Origin: Acridotheres tristis
Lineage: Eukaryota; Chordata; Aves; Passeriformes; Sturnidae
DNA length: 64,000 nucleotides
Assembly (NCBI GenBank): GCA_037013685.1
Contig: CM072894.1
Coordinates: 25,047,529-25,111,528, forward strand
Reading direction: 5' to 3'
In this document: piece after piece, positions 10,251-23,000 of the stretch
Position numbering within the stretch: the stretch's first letter is position 1
Layout of the letters: each line of letters starts with the position of its first letter
The notes under the pieces: generated by a model
The model's input: only the letters and a program-made list of their open reading frames with translations
Database searches by the model: none
What the model was told of the DNA's origin: nothing
Program-made: the position numbers and the translations under genes

Positions 10251-13200
10251 CAGAGATAAGATTGGAGTTTGTGCTGGTTATCTGTTCAATCATGGTTTGC
10301 TGTTGCCATCTTGGTATGTATTTTTCAGGGGTGGAAAAGAAGTTTTGTGGTACACACATACTCAGTTTGAGAATGCTGGTATGACATTGTGAAAAATGAA
10401 GAGATATATTCAGAGTGTCAGGGAGACATCTTTAGCAAACTGACATTCTACACATCCAGATATCCTGTGATTTGCTTCACGTCTACCAGGCCATTCAGCT
10501 ACTGAATCTGAATATAATAATGTCAGATAATTCCTAATTAGCTTCCTCAGTTGGATTGAGCATGTTACGTTTTACTTTAATCCCCCATAAGGATTAAAAA
10601 CACAACACCTGGGAGACAAGTAAATATACAGTCATTTGGAATAAACTTTAAACCCAGCAGACGTCAGCACCGTAGCCTGGAGCAAGGCTAAGGAGGTCTA
10701 AAAACACTAATGATTGTAGTCATACAATTGAAATAATGGGTACTTGACAGTATGACTGATAAACAGCTCGAAAATTAATGAACAGAATGCCTGTCTTCCA
10801 TCAAGGACTGCCAAATGTCTGTATAAGCTCCACAGACAACACTGACATTATGTGCAGACCAAAATACTATTTAAAGATTTGTGGCATGAACTGAACACAT
10901 GGTGCTGCTAATGACTGGAGCTTGTGTGCCCACTGTGTGTGGATAAAGTAATTAATCACTTCAAAATTACACAATGTGAGATTATAATTTTTAAAAAATA
11001 CATTATATACTGTATGAGGGAGGGAAGACATAACTTGTATCCTTTAGATTAAGGATGCCAGACTATAGGAATGCTTTTGATCACCTACAGATTTCTTTTT
11101 CCACTGTATGACTTTGTATTTGTTCATACAAGTAATCCAATTTTGAGTTTCCTCTTGTTTCACTGATTAAGAGTGAAAGAAACAGTTTTATGGAAGACAG
11201 AGGATTATAGAAAGAGTTAGGAGCTGTGTCAGGGTCCTTGGATAAATTGCAGATCCAGCAGTTAACTGGTAGTCACTAGGGTGCTTATAGTAGCTAGTGG
11301 CAGATGCAGAAGAGGCAACTTATATGAACAGTAACAATTATCATAAATTTGCATCCATAACACTGACATAACTTCCTGAAGAAAGGCTTTGTATACTCAC
11401 TGACATCCCTAGAGGCATTGTAAAACCTTTAGCAGGGAAAGTAAACAAGTCAGTGATGTCTTTATTAAGTCCAGTGGCATGAAACCTACCATAAGTGAAT
11501 TTCAGCTTCACATCTGACTCATCTTCCCTATCACAGCATTGGAACTGTCATCAGGACACAAAGATGTGTATTACATGGTCCATCAGCAGCCAGATGCTTC
11601 AGAAGTTTCAAAGACTTCCTGTATTAGACAGCTGCTGTATAATCTTCCTTCAATCCTTCTCCTAAACCCTAATGGTAGGAAGTGATTGAGACCTGAGAGA
11701 CCCGAGAATTACCTGCTGTGGCTGCGTGATCATCCCTTTTATACAAAGGTGTTTTGACATAACTTTGGTAACCTGTGCTCTGTTTGATGGGCTTTAATGC
11801 TGACTTCTCCATTCTGGAGAGCCATGCACCCTGAAGTGCATGTGTCTATATATATGAGAGATATCTGTGCTACAAAAATGTATAACCTTGTGTTTCTTTA
11901 AGGGAAGAGATAATCTCTTGCAGTAGGGCAGAGTGAACATCCTTCTTCATGCTGGTGAATCTTACTAGGTATTCTCCCACCGAAACTGAGAGAATATTTG
12001 ATGAATCAAATTTTCAAAGAGTCAAACTAATCTGTACTCAGTTGTCTGGCACTGACTGTGGGTGTACACTGGGAAGCTGAGTTAGGGAGTGTAGGCTTTC
12101 AGTGTAGGGCCTTGGTACGCTTTTGAAATATAAATGGTAAAAATAAAACAGAAAAGGAGAGATTTTCCCAGATAAGTAGGGGTTTGGTATTGAGTCTCCA
12201 TTGCCAGTAATAGGCTTTGATAATTTCAAGAGGCTTGGATCAATTCCTATATCTACAGTTTGAAAGAGCCTTTCGAGTCATAATTTACAGTCATATTCCC
12301 AGGCAAAGCAACTGTTTGAGCTCCTGTTTGATTTTATTTGACACACATCTGTAATGGTTATCTGAAAGACCAGCTTCCAGCTTCACAAAAACCTTACATG
12401 GCATATTCTAGAGTTCCTAATACTTTCCTAAATGCATTAAAGGGCAGATGTTTCATGGGGGAACATTAGTGCCATCAGCAGTAGTTTCACTTTTCCACTT
12501 TCTGGGAATTTAATAACCTTCAAATGCATAGACTTCCAGAAATGTCAAAACATGAACAAAGGGAAAAGGACACTGTATCTATTCCATCACAGATTTGGCC
12601 TACTACAGGAAATGCGAGTTTGTCCCTTGGACTGAACAAGAAGGTTGATGGGTTTAGTAAAACACACATCATTCATGTGAATCATTTGTATACTGTGTGC
12701 TTTCACAGAACATTACCCATTTAATTGCTGTGCAGGGTTTATTAGGACATAAGGCAGTGACATGCACGGTATCCTTTTTTGTTGGTGGGTTTGTTTTGAT
12801 AGACATTCTCTTATAAACTAACCAAATCTGTCAAAGCACAACCCAAAAATCCTTCATACTTTTTCAATGCAATTGTTATATCTACATTCTAAAAGCAATA
12901 GTGTAATGGTTTTGTCTTGCTGGCACTGTAACTGCATGCTGTTAAACAAAATAGGATCTTCTATTAGAGATCTCAAGGTGCTACGAGGACAATAAATTAG
13001 AAAAACAATGCAAATGTTAGAGAATCCATGCCCCCTCCCTTTGTTTGTGGATGCAGGTCTCCTGCTGTGTGTTCTTAGGAAAATCAATCACTACACTAAG
13101 GAGCAACAACAAAAAAAATCACTTGCTAAGTGTCTTAGCAAAAAAATATGGAATTTTAAAACATTTGAAGGAAAATAACCTGCCAGCTGAATTATGCAAA

Positions 13201-15964
13201 ATTCTTTTTCAGGAAAGAAAATCCCGTCCATAAAATAGAATGACCTCTCATGCAAGAAATAAGATATTTCCCGGATATATTATACTCAAGAAAACTGAAG
13301 TAGAAATGGTTAATGTGAAACTATAAGATGCTCTTGACCTTCTCTGGCCCTTTATGCATTTTCATGAAATGATGTAATTCATTACTTCCACTGATATCTG
13401 CAGAGCAGTGGACCAGTTTACTTTGTATTCATTTATTCAGTCCTGAGTAATTTGTGTTTAATAGAGTGCTGGAGCATGTCAAAATGAACAATTAAACCTG
13501 GTTGTTACAGAAGACAACTTGCCATTATTGCCAGCATTAGTTGTATGTGGTTTTTTTTAATACAGAAGGCATGTTGTACCTTCAGTATATAATTCCGTAT
13601 TAAAATTTTGTACTTTTTTACTTAGAATGGCAATATCTTTTGAACACTTGAGATTGTTGTACTTTGCATCAAGCTCTCAACTGATGATAGAGGCTGTAAC
13701 TTTTTGTCAAACCTGTTCCACGAGGATAAGCAGACTGTGAAGACAAAACCAAGCTGTTGGAGAGGACTGTGATGGAGAGATCAGCTATCTCATCAGCAAG
13801 ATGCAAAGTTTTGGAAGAGTATGAGAATATTTTCTACAGTGCAGGAATTGAGAGGGTTTGGTTACTCCTCAAAGGAGAAAAAATAGCAGTCTGCTTTAGG
13901 AATAATATATTTGACAAATCCGTCTGCCTGGCAGTTAAAGAAAAAAATATGCAAAGACAGAAAGCATACAAGGCATGCAACCATGGTGCTCAACATGTGC
14001 CAGGGCAGTGAAGAGGATCCTTCAAGACCTTCCATTGTACCTCACAGCTGAGCAGAGGAACAGCAATAGGAAGAATCACAAGTGTTCAGGGCCAGCTTCC
14101 CACAAAGCCACTCTCAGTGTCCTTTGTCTCTAGTAAATGAAGTACTGATTTTTGGCAAGCCTGGAGTGCCTCATCTTTCTTTTTTCTTAGTATAAGCTGG
14201 AGTGAGTGTCCTGTCACATGAAGGTGAATGTGTAGAGATAAACCAGATCCCAGAAGATCCTTCATTATCTGATATCTCACATAACCACCAACCATGTGCT
14301 GTATTTCCACACCCTGTGGAATTATCAAGATTATCAAGAACTAGTGATGTTTCAATGCCAAGCAGGTTAAAGAGGGGGGAGGCAAGTAAAAACCAGTAAA
14401 GACAAAACATCTGAATCTTGAAGGCACCAAAAGCAGAGCTGTTTGCCAATAGTTTCCTTTGCTAGGGTGTTCAGATGTAAAGGAAAGATATTTTGTGTTA
14501 AGAAGCAGGTGGCTGGAGGAAGTCCTCAGAGGGCACTGTGATCCTGTGTCATCAGCTGTGCCTGTATTTGCTTGCTTGTATTTGCCATGCAACCTTATAG
14601 ATTAGCAGCAGGAGTGGTGTCTGTTGTTTATGTGTTTATGCATGTAGCAGCTATGAAATTTTTAAGATTGTAGAATAATATTCATTTTGCAATAATAAAG
14701 ATTTTATTTTTTATTATAACTTGATTTGATTCAGAGAGATGGCATAGAAAGCAAATCCAAAAGTAACAGAATAGACAAACTTGAGAAGGCGAAACCTGTG
14801 AACACTATATGATAAAAAATTATGAGAAAGGAAGTAAACAAATGCAAAGTTTAACATCTCATGTATAGAAAACCATTGCTTCCATTTGTTTCCATTTGCT
14901 ACAGGAGAACTACACAAAACAGCACTGGAGAAGTTACAAGGTACAGCCTATATGTTTGTGCAAATGGGATCAAATCTTGTAGAGAACAAAAAGCAGTGAG
15001 CTAGATGAGGTAACAGCCCTTCTGCAATGATTACACCAGCCATTTGTCGCTATTTATGTCATTGTTGGTTCTTGTGATGTCATTCACTTAGCAGAATTCT
15101 TGAGGACACAATATTTTCTCTCTGTTCAAAATACTGCTTGTTGAATGATGGCAGTGTGCCAATTAGTACAGATTATGTTTTACAGCTGACAAGATTGCCA
15201 GTGTCTCTTTCCTGAGCTAAAGATGGTCCTTCCCTCCATCCCAAAATGCATACTTGAGTCCCTGGCAGCCTATAGTGATGTTGGGAGTTGTAAACAGATC
15301 GCTCTCAAGGTAAACAGCAACTCATTGTCCCTTCTATTTTCCAGCAAAGACAAATTTACAATCAGCGGGTTACATGCTGCCAGCTAGAAGCATGAGGGCT
15401 ATATGGAATGCTCATAGGATGTGTCTAGCATATTAGCACAGTTGTTTAGAGCAGGTGTTTTGTTAATTGTGGTATATCCAGAACTGCACTCTGTGTTCAA
15501 AATGACCCTTAAATGGCCACCTCACACCAGTGAAATGAGAAGATGTAGCACACTGAGCTGTGAAATGAAGCAAGGAGGAAAGATGACAGGGGCCTAAGAC
15601 CTATTCACTTATATTCATTACCAGTCTTGTCAGAGCAGTCTTTAAGCAAGCTTGCAAAATAATTTGAACCAAACTCTAGGAATCCAAAAGCTTTAAATTT
15701 TGTGGATTGGAGGTAAGAAACATTTTGCTCATTTCTTTGTTTTTTCAAAAGGTAAGCAATGCTACATTTGAGGCAAGTATTTATCTACGCACACCTGTCA
15801 CACCTAGAAGCACTTGGAGTCTGGGTAAAAAGGACTCTAGAATGCCACCTTATGTAGTTCAGAAGAATTCAGGAACAAGGTGTAACAGAGAGGATGTTGA
15901 GACAGGTACTGGCAGGGTCTGTGGCTGGCATCACACATTCACTATAACAGTGAGGAATTAAAGA
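10251..15964. other. AT-rich unique tract, no gene seen
   Basis: No gene, RNA gene or clear transposon is visible. Open frames up to 92 codons (for example 14086-14449 on -) overlap other open frames and show no family motif. The part at about 10450-10870 has little simple sequence and several TAAT-type and CAGCTG-like short motifs, so it could be a conserved non-coding element. Alignment to other birds would be needed to tell. Confidence 0.6.
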
Positions 15965-15970
15965 ATTAAA

Positions 15971-16039
15971 CCTTCTGGTTTATTTAACCATTATTCTGGT
16001 TTAATTAACTTACATTTAAGGAAGGATTAAACCAGAAGG
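15971..16039. repeat. 12-bp perfect inverted repeat
   Basis: CCTTCTGGTTTA (15971-15982) and its reverse complement TAAACCAGAAGG (16028-16039) flank 45 bp of AT-rich sequence that contains another TCTGGTTTA (about 15994-16002). The right arm lies exactly where composition changes to the GC-rich block that follows. No transposase or target-site duplication is visible, so I do not call it a DNA transposon. Confidence 0.75.
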
Positions 16040-16240
16040 GGCTGTTGATGCACTCAGTGCCCATTGCAGCACAAGGCTGCTGGGGCAGAGCTGTTGGCTG
16101 ATTTGGTCTGCCTGGAGCAGATGCTTTACCAGCTGCCCCAGGATGCCCAAAAGCTCGGGCTTGAGAGGGCTGGGGGACCTTTGCAGGCAGCAACAGGGGA
16201 GCAGCTGCTCTGGGAGAGCCTCTAGGAAAGGCAGACAAAA
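16036..16240. other. Small GC-rich block of unknown origin
   Basis: About 200 bp rich in CAGC, CTGG and GGGG motifs sit in AT-rich surroundings. An open frame on the minus strand (16005-16238, 77 codons, alanine- and proline-rich) crosses it but has no recognisable domain. It could be a retroposed or repeat-derived piece. The origin is not recognised. Confidence 0.45.
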
Positions 16241-16814
16241 ATCACAGGATAATTGCAGTTTAAATAATGAGTTAACTGATTTCAGCTTACAGACTGCTTG
16301 AGAAAACTGAGTTCACAAAGGAAGAAAGTCTTTTCCTTTTTGTCTTTTTCCACACAGAATACTTTAATGTGTTTCTTTATGAATTTTGTCTTCAAACAAA
16401 TTTTTCTTTTAAAGATAAATAAAATGGAGGGGAAAAAAGGCTGGAACAGAATATTTATTCAGTCCCCAATTTCTCCCCATTTGTTTACTTTGTTGGCTGA
16501 CAAACAAAAAAATCCATTTTTCACGCAGCTCTAGTACAATATTAATCATCATGAGTACAAACAGCAGAGTCTAAGCCCATGTCTATTCATACTGTGTTAT
16601 GCTGCTTCATGCATCTGCATACTGAATAGTCCCTACTCTGGAAGTAAGGAAAATAAGGCTGTGTGTAATTGAACGTGAGAATGAGGCTGGCAGTTTCAGG
16701 TCAGTCTGCTGCTCTTGGGATCTCAGACATTAACATTGTTATTTTGGCCTAAAGAGATAATAACTGCAATTCTCTTTTAAATTCATAACCATACTCTTTT
16801 TTTTTTTTAAAATC
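16241..16814. other. AT-rich unique tract, no gene seen
   Basis: Nothing recognisable apart from short T-rich runs. It leads into the T14 tract and the micro-exon-like element that follow. Confidence 0.6.
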
Positions 16815-17050
16815 TTTTTTTTTTTTTTCTCACAGGCTTTCAAAGAGAACTTCCTGGGGCTGAGGGCTCACTGCAAGGTACAGGAAGAGATACAGGTTGT
16901 AACAAGGCAACACACTTTGACGGGCAAGCACAGGGAGGTTTTACAGTTCAGAGGGTTCCTGGTAGTGTGTAAAACAAGGAGAAAGGTATAGTGCCACATT
17001 GCCACCTCCCTGCTACGTTTCAGGCAAAAAAAAAAAAAAAAAAAAAAAAA
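16815..17050. repeat. Segment between a T14 run and an A25 run
   Basis: T14 (16815-16828) and a pure A25 run (17026-17050) flank about 200 bp of higher-GC sequence. The two runs are complementary, so a transcript of either strand could pair them into a stem. The A run could also be the tail of a retroposed sequence inserted on +, but I could not identify the source or a target-site duplication. Confidence 0.6.
16836..16877 (+). other. Micro-exon-like segment (42 nt)
   Basis: A T14 tract (16815-16828) and CTCACAG precede a 42-base segment that ends in AAG followed by GT (16878-16879). A branch-point-like CATAAC lies at about 16784-16789. The length is 14 codons. The first frame is open and reads AFKENFLGLRAHCK, a second frame is also open, and the third has a stop. 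The donor (AAG/GTACAG) is only moderate. No protein family is recognised and no neighbouring exon was found, so this may be chance. Confidence 0.2.
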
Positions 17051-20000
17051 GTAGGATTTTATTTTTGAGCTGATCTGATTTTCAAAAAACACAGGCCACT
17101 CTATTCTTAAGCACTGTGTTTTAAGTGAACAAGAGGAAAGCATTCAAGTTTCCTTCTGTTTATAACTGCTCAGATTTTGTAACTTTCATTACTAATTACC
17201 TGTAGTTTGTTGCTTCTTCCCGGAAATCCTAAGATAGGTAAAGCTGAGTGAAGAAAAATCTGTAGTCAAAGAAATGGCCCAACTCACCACCCCATCTCTG
17301 CTGACCATCTCAGAATTTGGGATAACTTTCATTACTGAAAGTAAAATCTAAGGGCCAGTCAGTAAAAATCAAAATATTAGGTCCTGAATCACTTTCACCT
17401 GTAGGAAACTTTCTTCCAGGGTGTATCTTCAGCAATGCAAGAAGAGTAGAATCTTTCATATAGGTGTTTGCTCAGGTCCTCTCATGTTCAGACCATTAAA
17501 ATACAGAATGGTAAGAGAAATAGAAGGGCTTCTTAAGGCTTGTTCTGTCCAGTGCTTTGGAAAGATATATGTTTGTGTTCATTGGCAGGGATAGATAAAT
17601 TGATGAATAAGTAGAAGTCTGTCAGAAACATGGATGAGATTCACAAAAAAAAAAAAAAAAGGTGACATAGAAAAAAAAAGGCCATATAGAAAGTTGTCAC
17701 CTGTTCTGTAGTAACTGCCAGTGTTTGCACTTCTTGCAAGTAGCTAATCCAGAGAAAATTGGTCCGCAATGAAAGGAGCTTAAGCTAAGTCCTGCCTAGA
17801 TCATATGTCTGAATAAAACATGCTTGCAAAACATCCACGAAATTCTGCATCTTTCTGGGTGAATACATACTTTTTTGTCCACTATAAATGGGCTTAGTAA
17901 GTAGCAAATTTATGACAAACTTTCTTAAGATAAACTCTTCAGAAAAATTCACAGTGTTCTGATAAGATGCAACCAAAATCAAGCAGGTCAAGAGTTAAAG
18001 AAAAGACAATATGTCTCATGCTTGAAACTTTAAACTGCAGAGAAAATGAGATCATAATAAGCTAGGTATTTTGCTGTGTGAAGAAAAAAAATTAATTGAG
18101 TCTACTGTAAAAGACAAAAAAGTTACTGTAGAAGCTGAAGCAAAACGTAACTTAAGTACACTGGAATAGCAAACTTTTCTCAAAAATGAGTGTCTTTTAG
18201 AGACTGAAACAATAGTGCCTCTATTTCAAAGGGTAAAATAAAGATGTTAACTAGTTATTGTAATGCCTCAGAGCTGCATTAGTGTAGCTGTTTATAGTTA
18301 TGGATATATCTGATATGTAGCTATTATGTGGAGACTAATGTTAAGAATAGATTAATACTAAGAGCAGTGGCAGTTGCAAAAGCTTTTTGCTACCCAGATG
18401 TTAAACATTTCTGCTTATGCTATTTCTTTCTCTTCTAACAATCCAGAGCATCTGAGGCTCTGCCTTGGGTAATGAAATACGCATAAGGTCCACCAGCTGC
18501 AAGGAGTCTCAAGAGGCATAGTGCCTAACACCATGTTTTGTTGATACAGCAAATTCAGTTTTCAATCTCCTAAGGTAACTGCAAAAATGCAACAGTTATA
18601 TGAACTGATATCTGTCACACGGATCATACAAGTTTGTTTAAAAGTACTCATGGGGTGAACCTGTTGCATCAGATTTCACACTCCATCAGATTCTCCCTGC
18701 CTGCATCACTCTGACTTTAATTGCTAGAGCAGGAGCATTATCCCAAAGGCAGGTAGTCTAGCTAAGGATCCAGTTTCACATTACAGAAAACTCATAGTAC
18801 CAAGAGGCTGATAAAAGAATAGTTCTGCTCCTCCATCTCCTGTCAGCAGCTCATTCCCACTGCCAGGTATGGCAGTGTAGGATCACTATTTCTACCATGA
18901 AGAAGGGCAGAAAAGGGGATGAACAGGACAGGGGGGCACAGCAGTAAAGTATATTCTGTCAAAAGCCTCAGCAGCATCACTGATGTGTAACTACACCCTA
19001 AATTCAGCAGAAAGGCAACAACACATGTATGTTTGAGTCACGTTTAAAACATTGTGCTGATGCACCCAGGACATTCAGAACGTGCAGAACAGCAAAGGCA
19101 CCTCAGTGAATCCCAATTCCTCCAGTGCCCCCTTGCTTACTGCTAGTGAGGAGTCACTGTCAGTGCCCTGTGTAGCGGGTAATTACTGCCAAAACTCTGC
19201 TTTCTTCATTTCACTGGCAACAGTGACATTCCAGACAAACTTCTGCTGGGGAAAAAGTAAGAGAGTACCACTGTGCAAGTCAGAATCTGCTTAAGCACCC
19301 GCCTAAGCTGCTTTGAAAGACTTTATTAGAAATGTAAACTTTTTACATCCGTATTCTATGTCTTAAAGTACAGCCCAGATGCTTTTTTCTTCCCCAATTA
19401 CAATAACTCCTCTTTAGCACCAAATTGCTCAAGCTTCTTAATTTCCTTTTCTTGGAGGAATTTATTAGCTTCTGAAGTCGTGCCATTTATTCACAAATAT
19501 CATCACTGTCTCTTGAACAGAGCTGCCAAGAGACAGAAATAAATAAATAGACCAGACTTCCTCCAGGTTTTCCCCTTCACTTGTTTTTTCCTACCTCTCT
19601 TGACATTTATAAAATATTATATAACTTTCTACCAGGAAAAGCATAAAATATTTTTACAGTAAAGTTATTTTGTTGATTACAAAAACATTGTTGCAGTTGC
19701 AATAAAGCAGTAAGCTTGTAAATCTTCTCTGTTATACCTGCTGTTCATTAAATTTAGTAGAGGGATATACACCCTTCCACAAAATACAGTATCTTTGTGG
19801 AAAGATGAAACACACACAGTTTCCAAGCCTGTTTCTTATGGCAAGTCAGTCAGTTGTCACACTAAATCTTAAGCAGATGGATGAGCATTGTTGGGAATAT
19901 AATATTTGTCACAGAGGTGCTGGGTCACAGAGTTTTTTATTTTTCAACAAGGGCACTTGTTAGACAGTATTAGATACAGACCGTGCACAGTGATTATTTT

Positions 20001-23000
20001 GGCCTTTCTGTGCTCCTTTACACACACTGAGAAGATCCAAGCATCCCACTTAAGGTTTACCAGCTATCGACAGATCTTAGTGCCTGCTACTGTTGATATG
20101 ACATCAACACTGGACACATTTGCACTGGACATTATTCACTGCTGCTCACTACCAGCAAAAGTTGTTTCTGCAAGGAAGATTTCCATGCAGCAGATTCCAG
20201 TGAACCGTTGACTTTGTGTTTGATATTTGTTGTGAACACTTGGCTGCTTTAGGCAGACTGTATTTGACTTGTCATTGGAAAATGGACCATTCTACATTAC
20301 AAAGAAGAGAAATAATACAAGATGAACTGTGATAAAGCAAGAAGGAAATCAAGAGTGCTTGTACTTCTGTGCAGGTATGCACACAAAGAATTAGACATTA
20401 GTACTGAGAACATGCTGCCCATGCAAATTGCCTGTTTGACTCCTGTCAAGGACTGAGGATTTAAACTGGAGAGTTGAGCTTTTATCTCTTTAAGGTTTTG
20501 AATGAAAGGGCAGAATTTTACTTCAAGATATAGGAATTTAATTCATTTAATTCTTCCAAAGGAAGTAGAAGTTGGCAGGGAAGGATGCTGTACTAGACCT
20601 TGGTCTGAAACTTGTGTCTGAAAGCTTGTGGTTGCACAGTGAGAATATGGATTTGGCTTTGCTTTACTTGGCCACCTGGTCAAAAGTTGGTTTCAGTAGC
20701 TAAGTCAGAAGCCTGTGCAAAGCATAAGACTATTGCAAGCCCAGATTTGAGGTAGAACTCACTACCCTGTTTATGGGGTCCTACAGGCTACTTTGCAGAC
20801 CATGCAGTGTATGTTTACAGCTGCTTGCAGAAGGCGCTATAACCAGGGAGTACTGTGTCCCTCTGGTGTGCATGGAAATTATGGAGCATTTTCTTCATCA
20901 TACAATATTTGTCCGAGGGCAATCTCTGTAGGAAGAATATGAGCTTTTCCAAGTGTCAGTATAGGCAGTTCTATAAATCAGCAAGGGTCTTTGTGAAACT
21001 ACAGAAACAAGCAGGAGCTTTAGTTTCCTTTGTTGCAGTGCCTGGGCGTGTTGAGTTTCATCTTCAGTTTGTCTTATTTTCTTGGTTTCACAGAGATCTC
21101 CAGTATTTCTGGTTCTTGTATTAATAAATCAATTTTATTTTTCATTTAGTATCACAGTGACTCTTAAAGCAAATACAAGCAATAAAGCTTAATTAAAAGA
21201 ACGAAAATGCATCACTTAAAAAGAGGGATAGTGTATGCTAAGGTTTCAAGTGTTCTAAACAGGTACAATTTTAAAGTAATTACATTTTTAAAACCCTACA
21301 AAAATCCTTTTTCCACTCCCCAAATTAATATTCTGTAAAATTGCCTCCTTAGTGAAATTTCAGTAACCAAATGCATTGCTATTTAAGGGAACATGTTTTC
21401 AATCTGTGTCTGAGAAAGAGTGTACTGGGAGGGTAACATTCAAATAAATAGAACAAGCCAAATACTGAGATTAGTAAAGTGCCATTGTTAATTGTCAAGA
21501 TGATGCTGAATAGACAGAGGCACTTAATTGTTGTATTTGTGCTCCATTGCATCATTGTCTCTTTGTGTTGTTTTTAATTTGTTTTCTACTGTAACTCATG
21601 AAACTTACATTACTGCCATTAAGGTGAATTTTTTGAAGCTGCATCTGCTCATTGGTTTGCCGATTCCCTCTCTTGAAATTAGATTGATGTAGTGTTATAT
21701 ATTCATTCCAATCTAATGACTTTTCCAGAGCCCCAGAGTAAAGAAAATGGGTTTCATTAATTTCCCTAATAGCATCACTGAAAGACATGTAATGTGTGAA
21801 GTTAAAACTTCTTTTGTTTTTAATCTCTTAATGATCTCTTTTCCCTTTGTTCAGACTATCCTTAGTTTTACAAAAATAAAGAGGAATGAAAATGTCTCTT
21901 GGTGGATTTGTCAGGGAAGCGAGACTTCAACCATTTTGGTGGAAATGTTTCATGGCATTTTTATGTTCTCTACTGATGTTTATTCCGCTATTCAGTCCAT
22001 TTATTGCTCCATAAATTGCAATGTGTATGGTTTCTTCTATTTTTTTCACATCTCAAGGAAAATGAAGACCAAGTTGCTCAGCCGCTTCCTATTTAGCATC
22101 CTGAATTTGTGACTTGTCTCTGAATAAAAGTCTAGAAGCACATTTACAATAACAGGAATCATTCTCATGGTAGGGAATGCAAGATCTTTATATGTTCTTT
22201 TTCATCTGACCTAACTTCACAGTAGGTGAACCCAATTATTTGATACAGAAAGTTTTTACTAAATGTTCTCTTTCTGAAAAGGAATTCCATTATTACTGTT
22301 ATGCTCCGAGTGGGGCAGCATAAAACAGGATAAATTCCTACAGAATAGACTGTCTGAACCTGGAGCCTGAACCAGCAGCAGAAATTAGGTGTTCTCATTG
22401 CTTAGTTGTGGGATGAGGAATGAAAAAATCTTTGGTTTGAAGTGGCCCAAACCTTAATTCATCACATAAGTTCATTCAGTTTAAAGGTGAGGTTAACAAT
22501 TAATGAGAAACTTCATCAGTGTCAGGGCAAATAATCTATGATCATTTCATGTGCCTTTTTTTGTACGGACTTAGATTCACATTTTGGACAATGAATGAAA
22601 ACCGGGTGATAAATCATTGTCCAGTGTTGTAAATGTTCCCTGTGCTTATTTGCATCACCTCTGGATTTTCATTTCATAAAAAGAGGAACCTTCCATCATC
22701 TCTTGCAATGTAACTCTAAAGGTTTATTGGGTCCCACTTTATGTATATAATCTCATGGTTTAGCTACATCATGCTGCCGAATGAGATACAGCTATGTCCA
22801 GACTGTCTCAAATCAACATATTTGGAACCACTGAAAAACTGCCCTTACTTAAACACTAGACATGCAGACTCTGCTATGGCCTTGTACTGATGTAGTTTGA
22901 ATATGAATTAATATTTATTGACTCAGGAGTGTTATGGTGCCACACAGAGCCTAGCCAGGATTCCAGGCAAATGTGAATTGCTGGGATGTTGCCAGCACTG

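Noticed and set aside
17026..17050. A25 run (and those at 17645-17660, 30546-30564, 51188-51208) as tails of processed pseudogenes
   Set aside because: No gene-like sequence was recognised upstream of any run and no target-site duplications were found.
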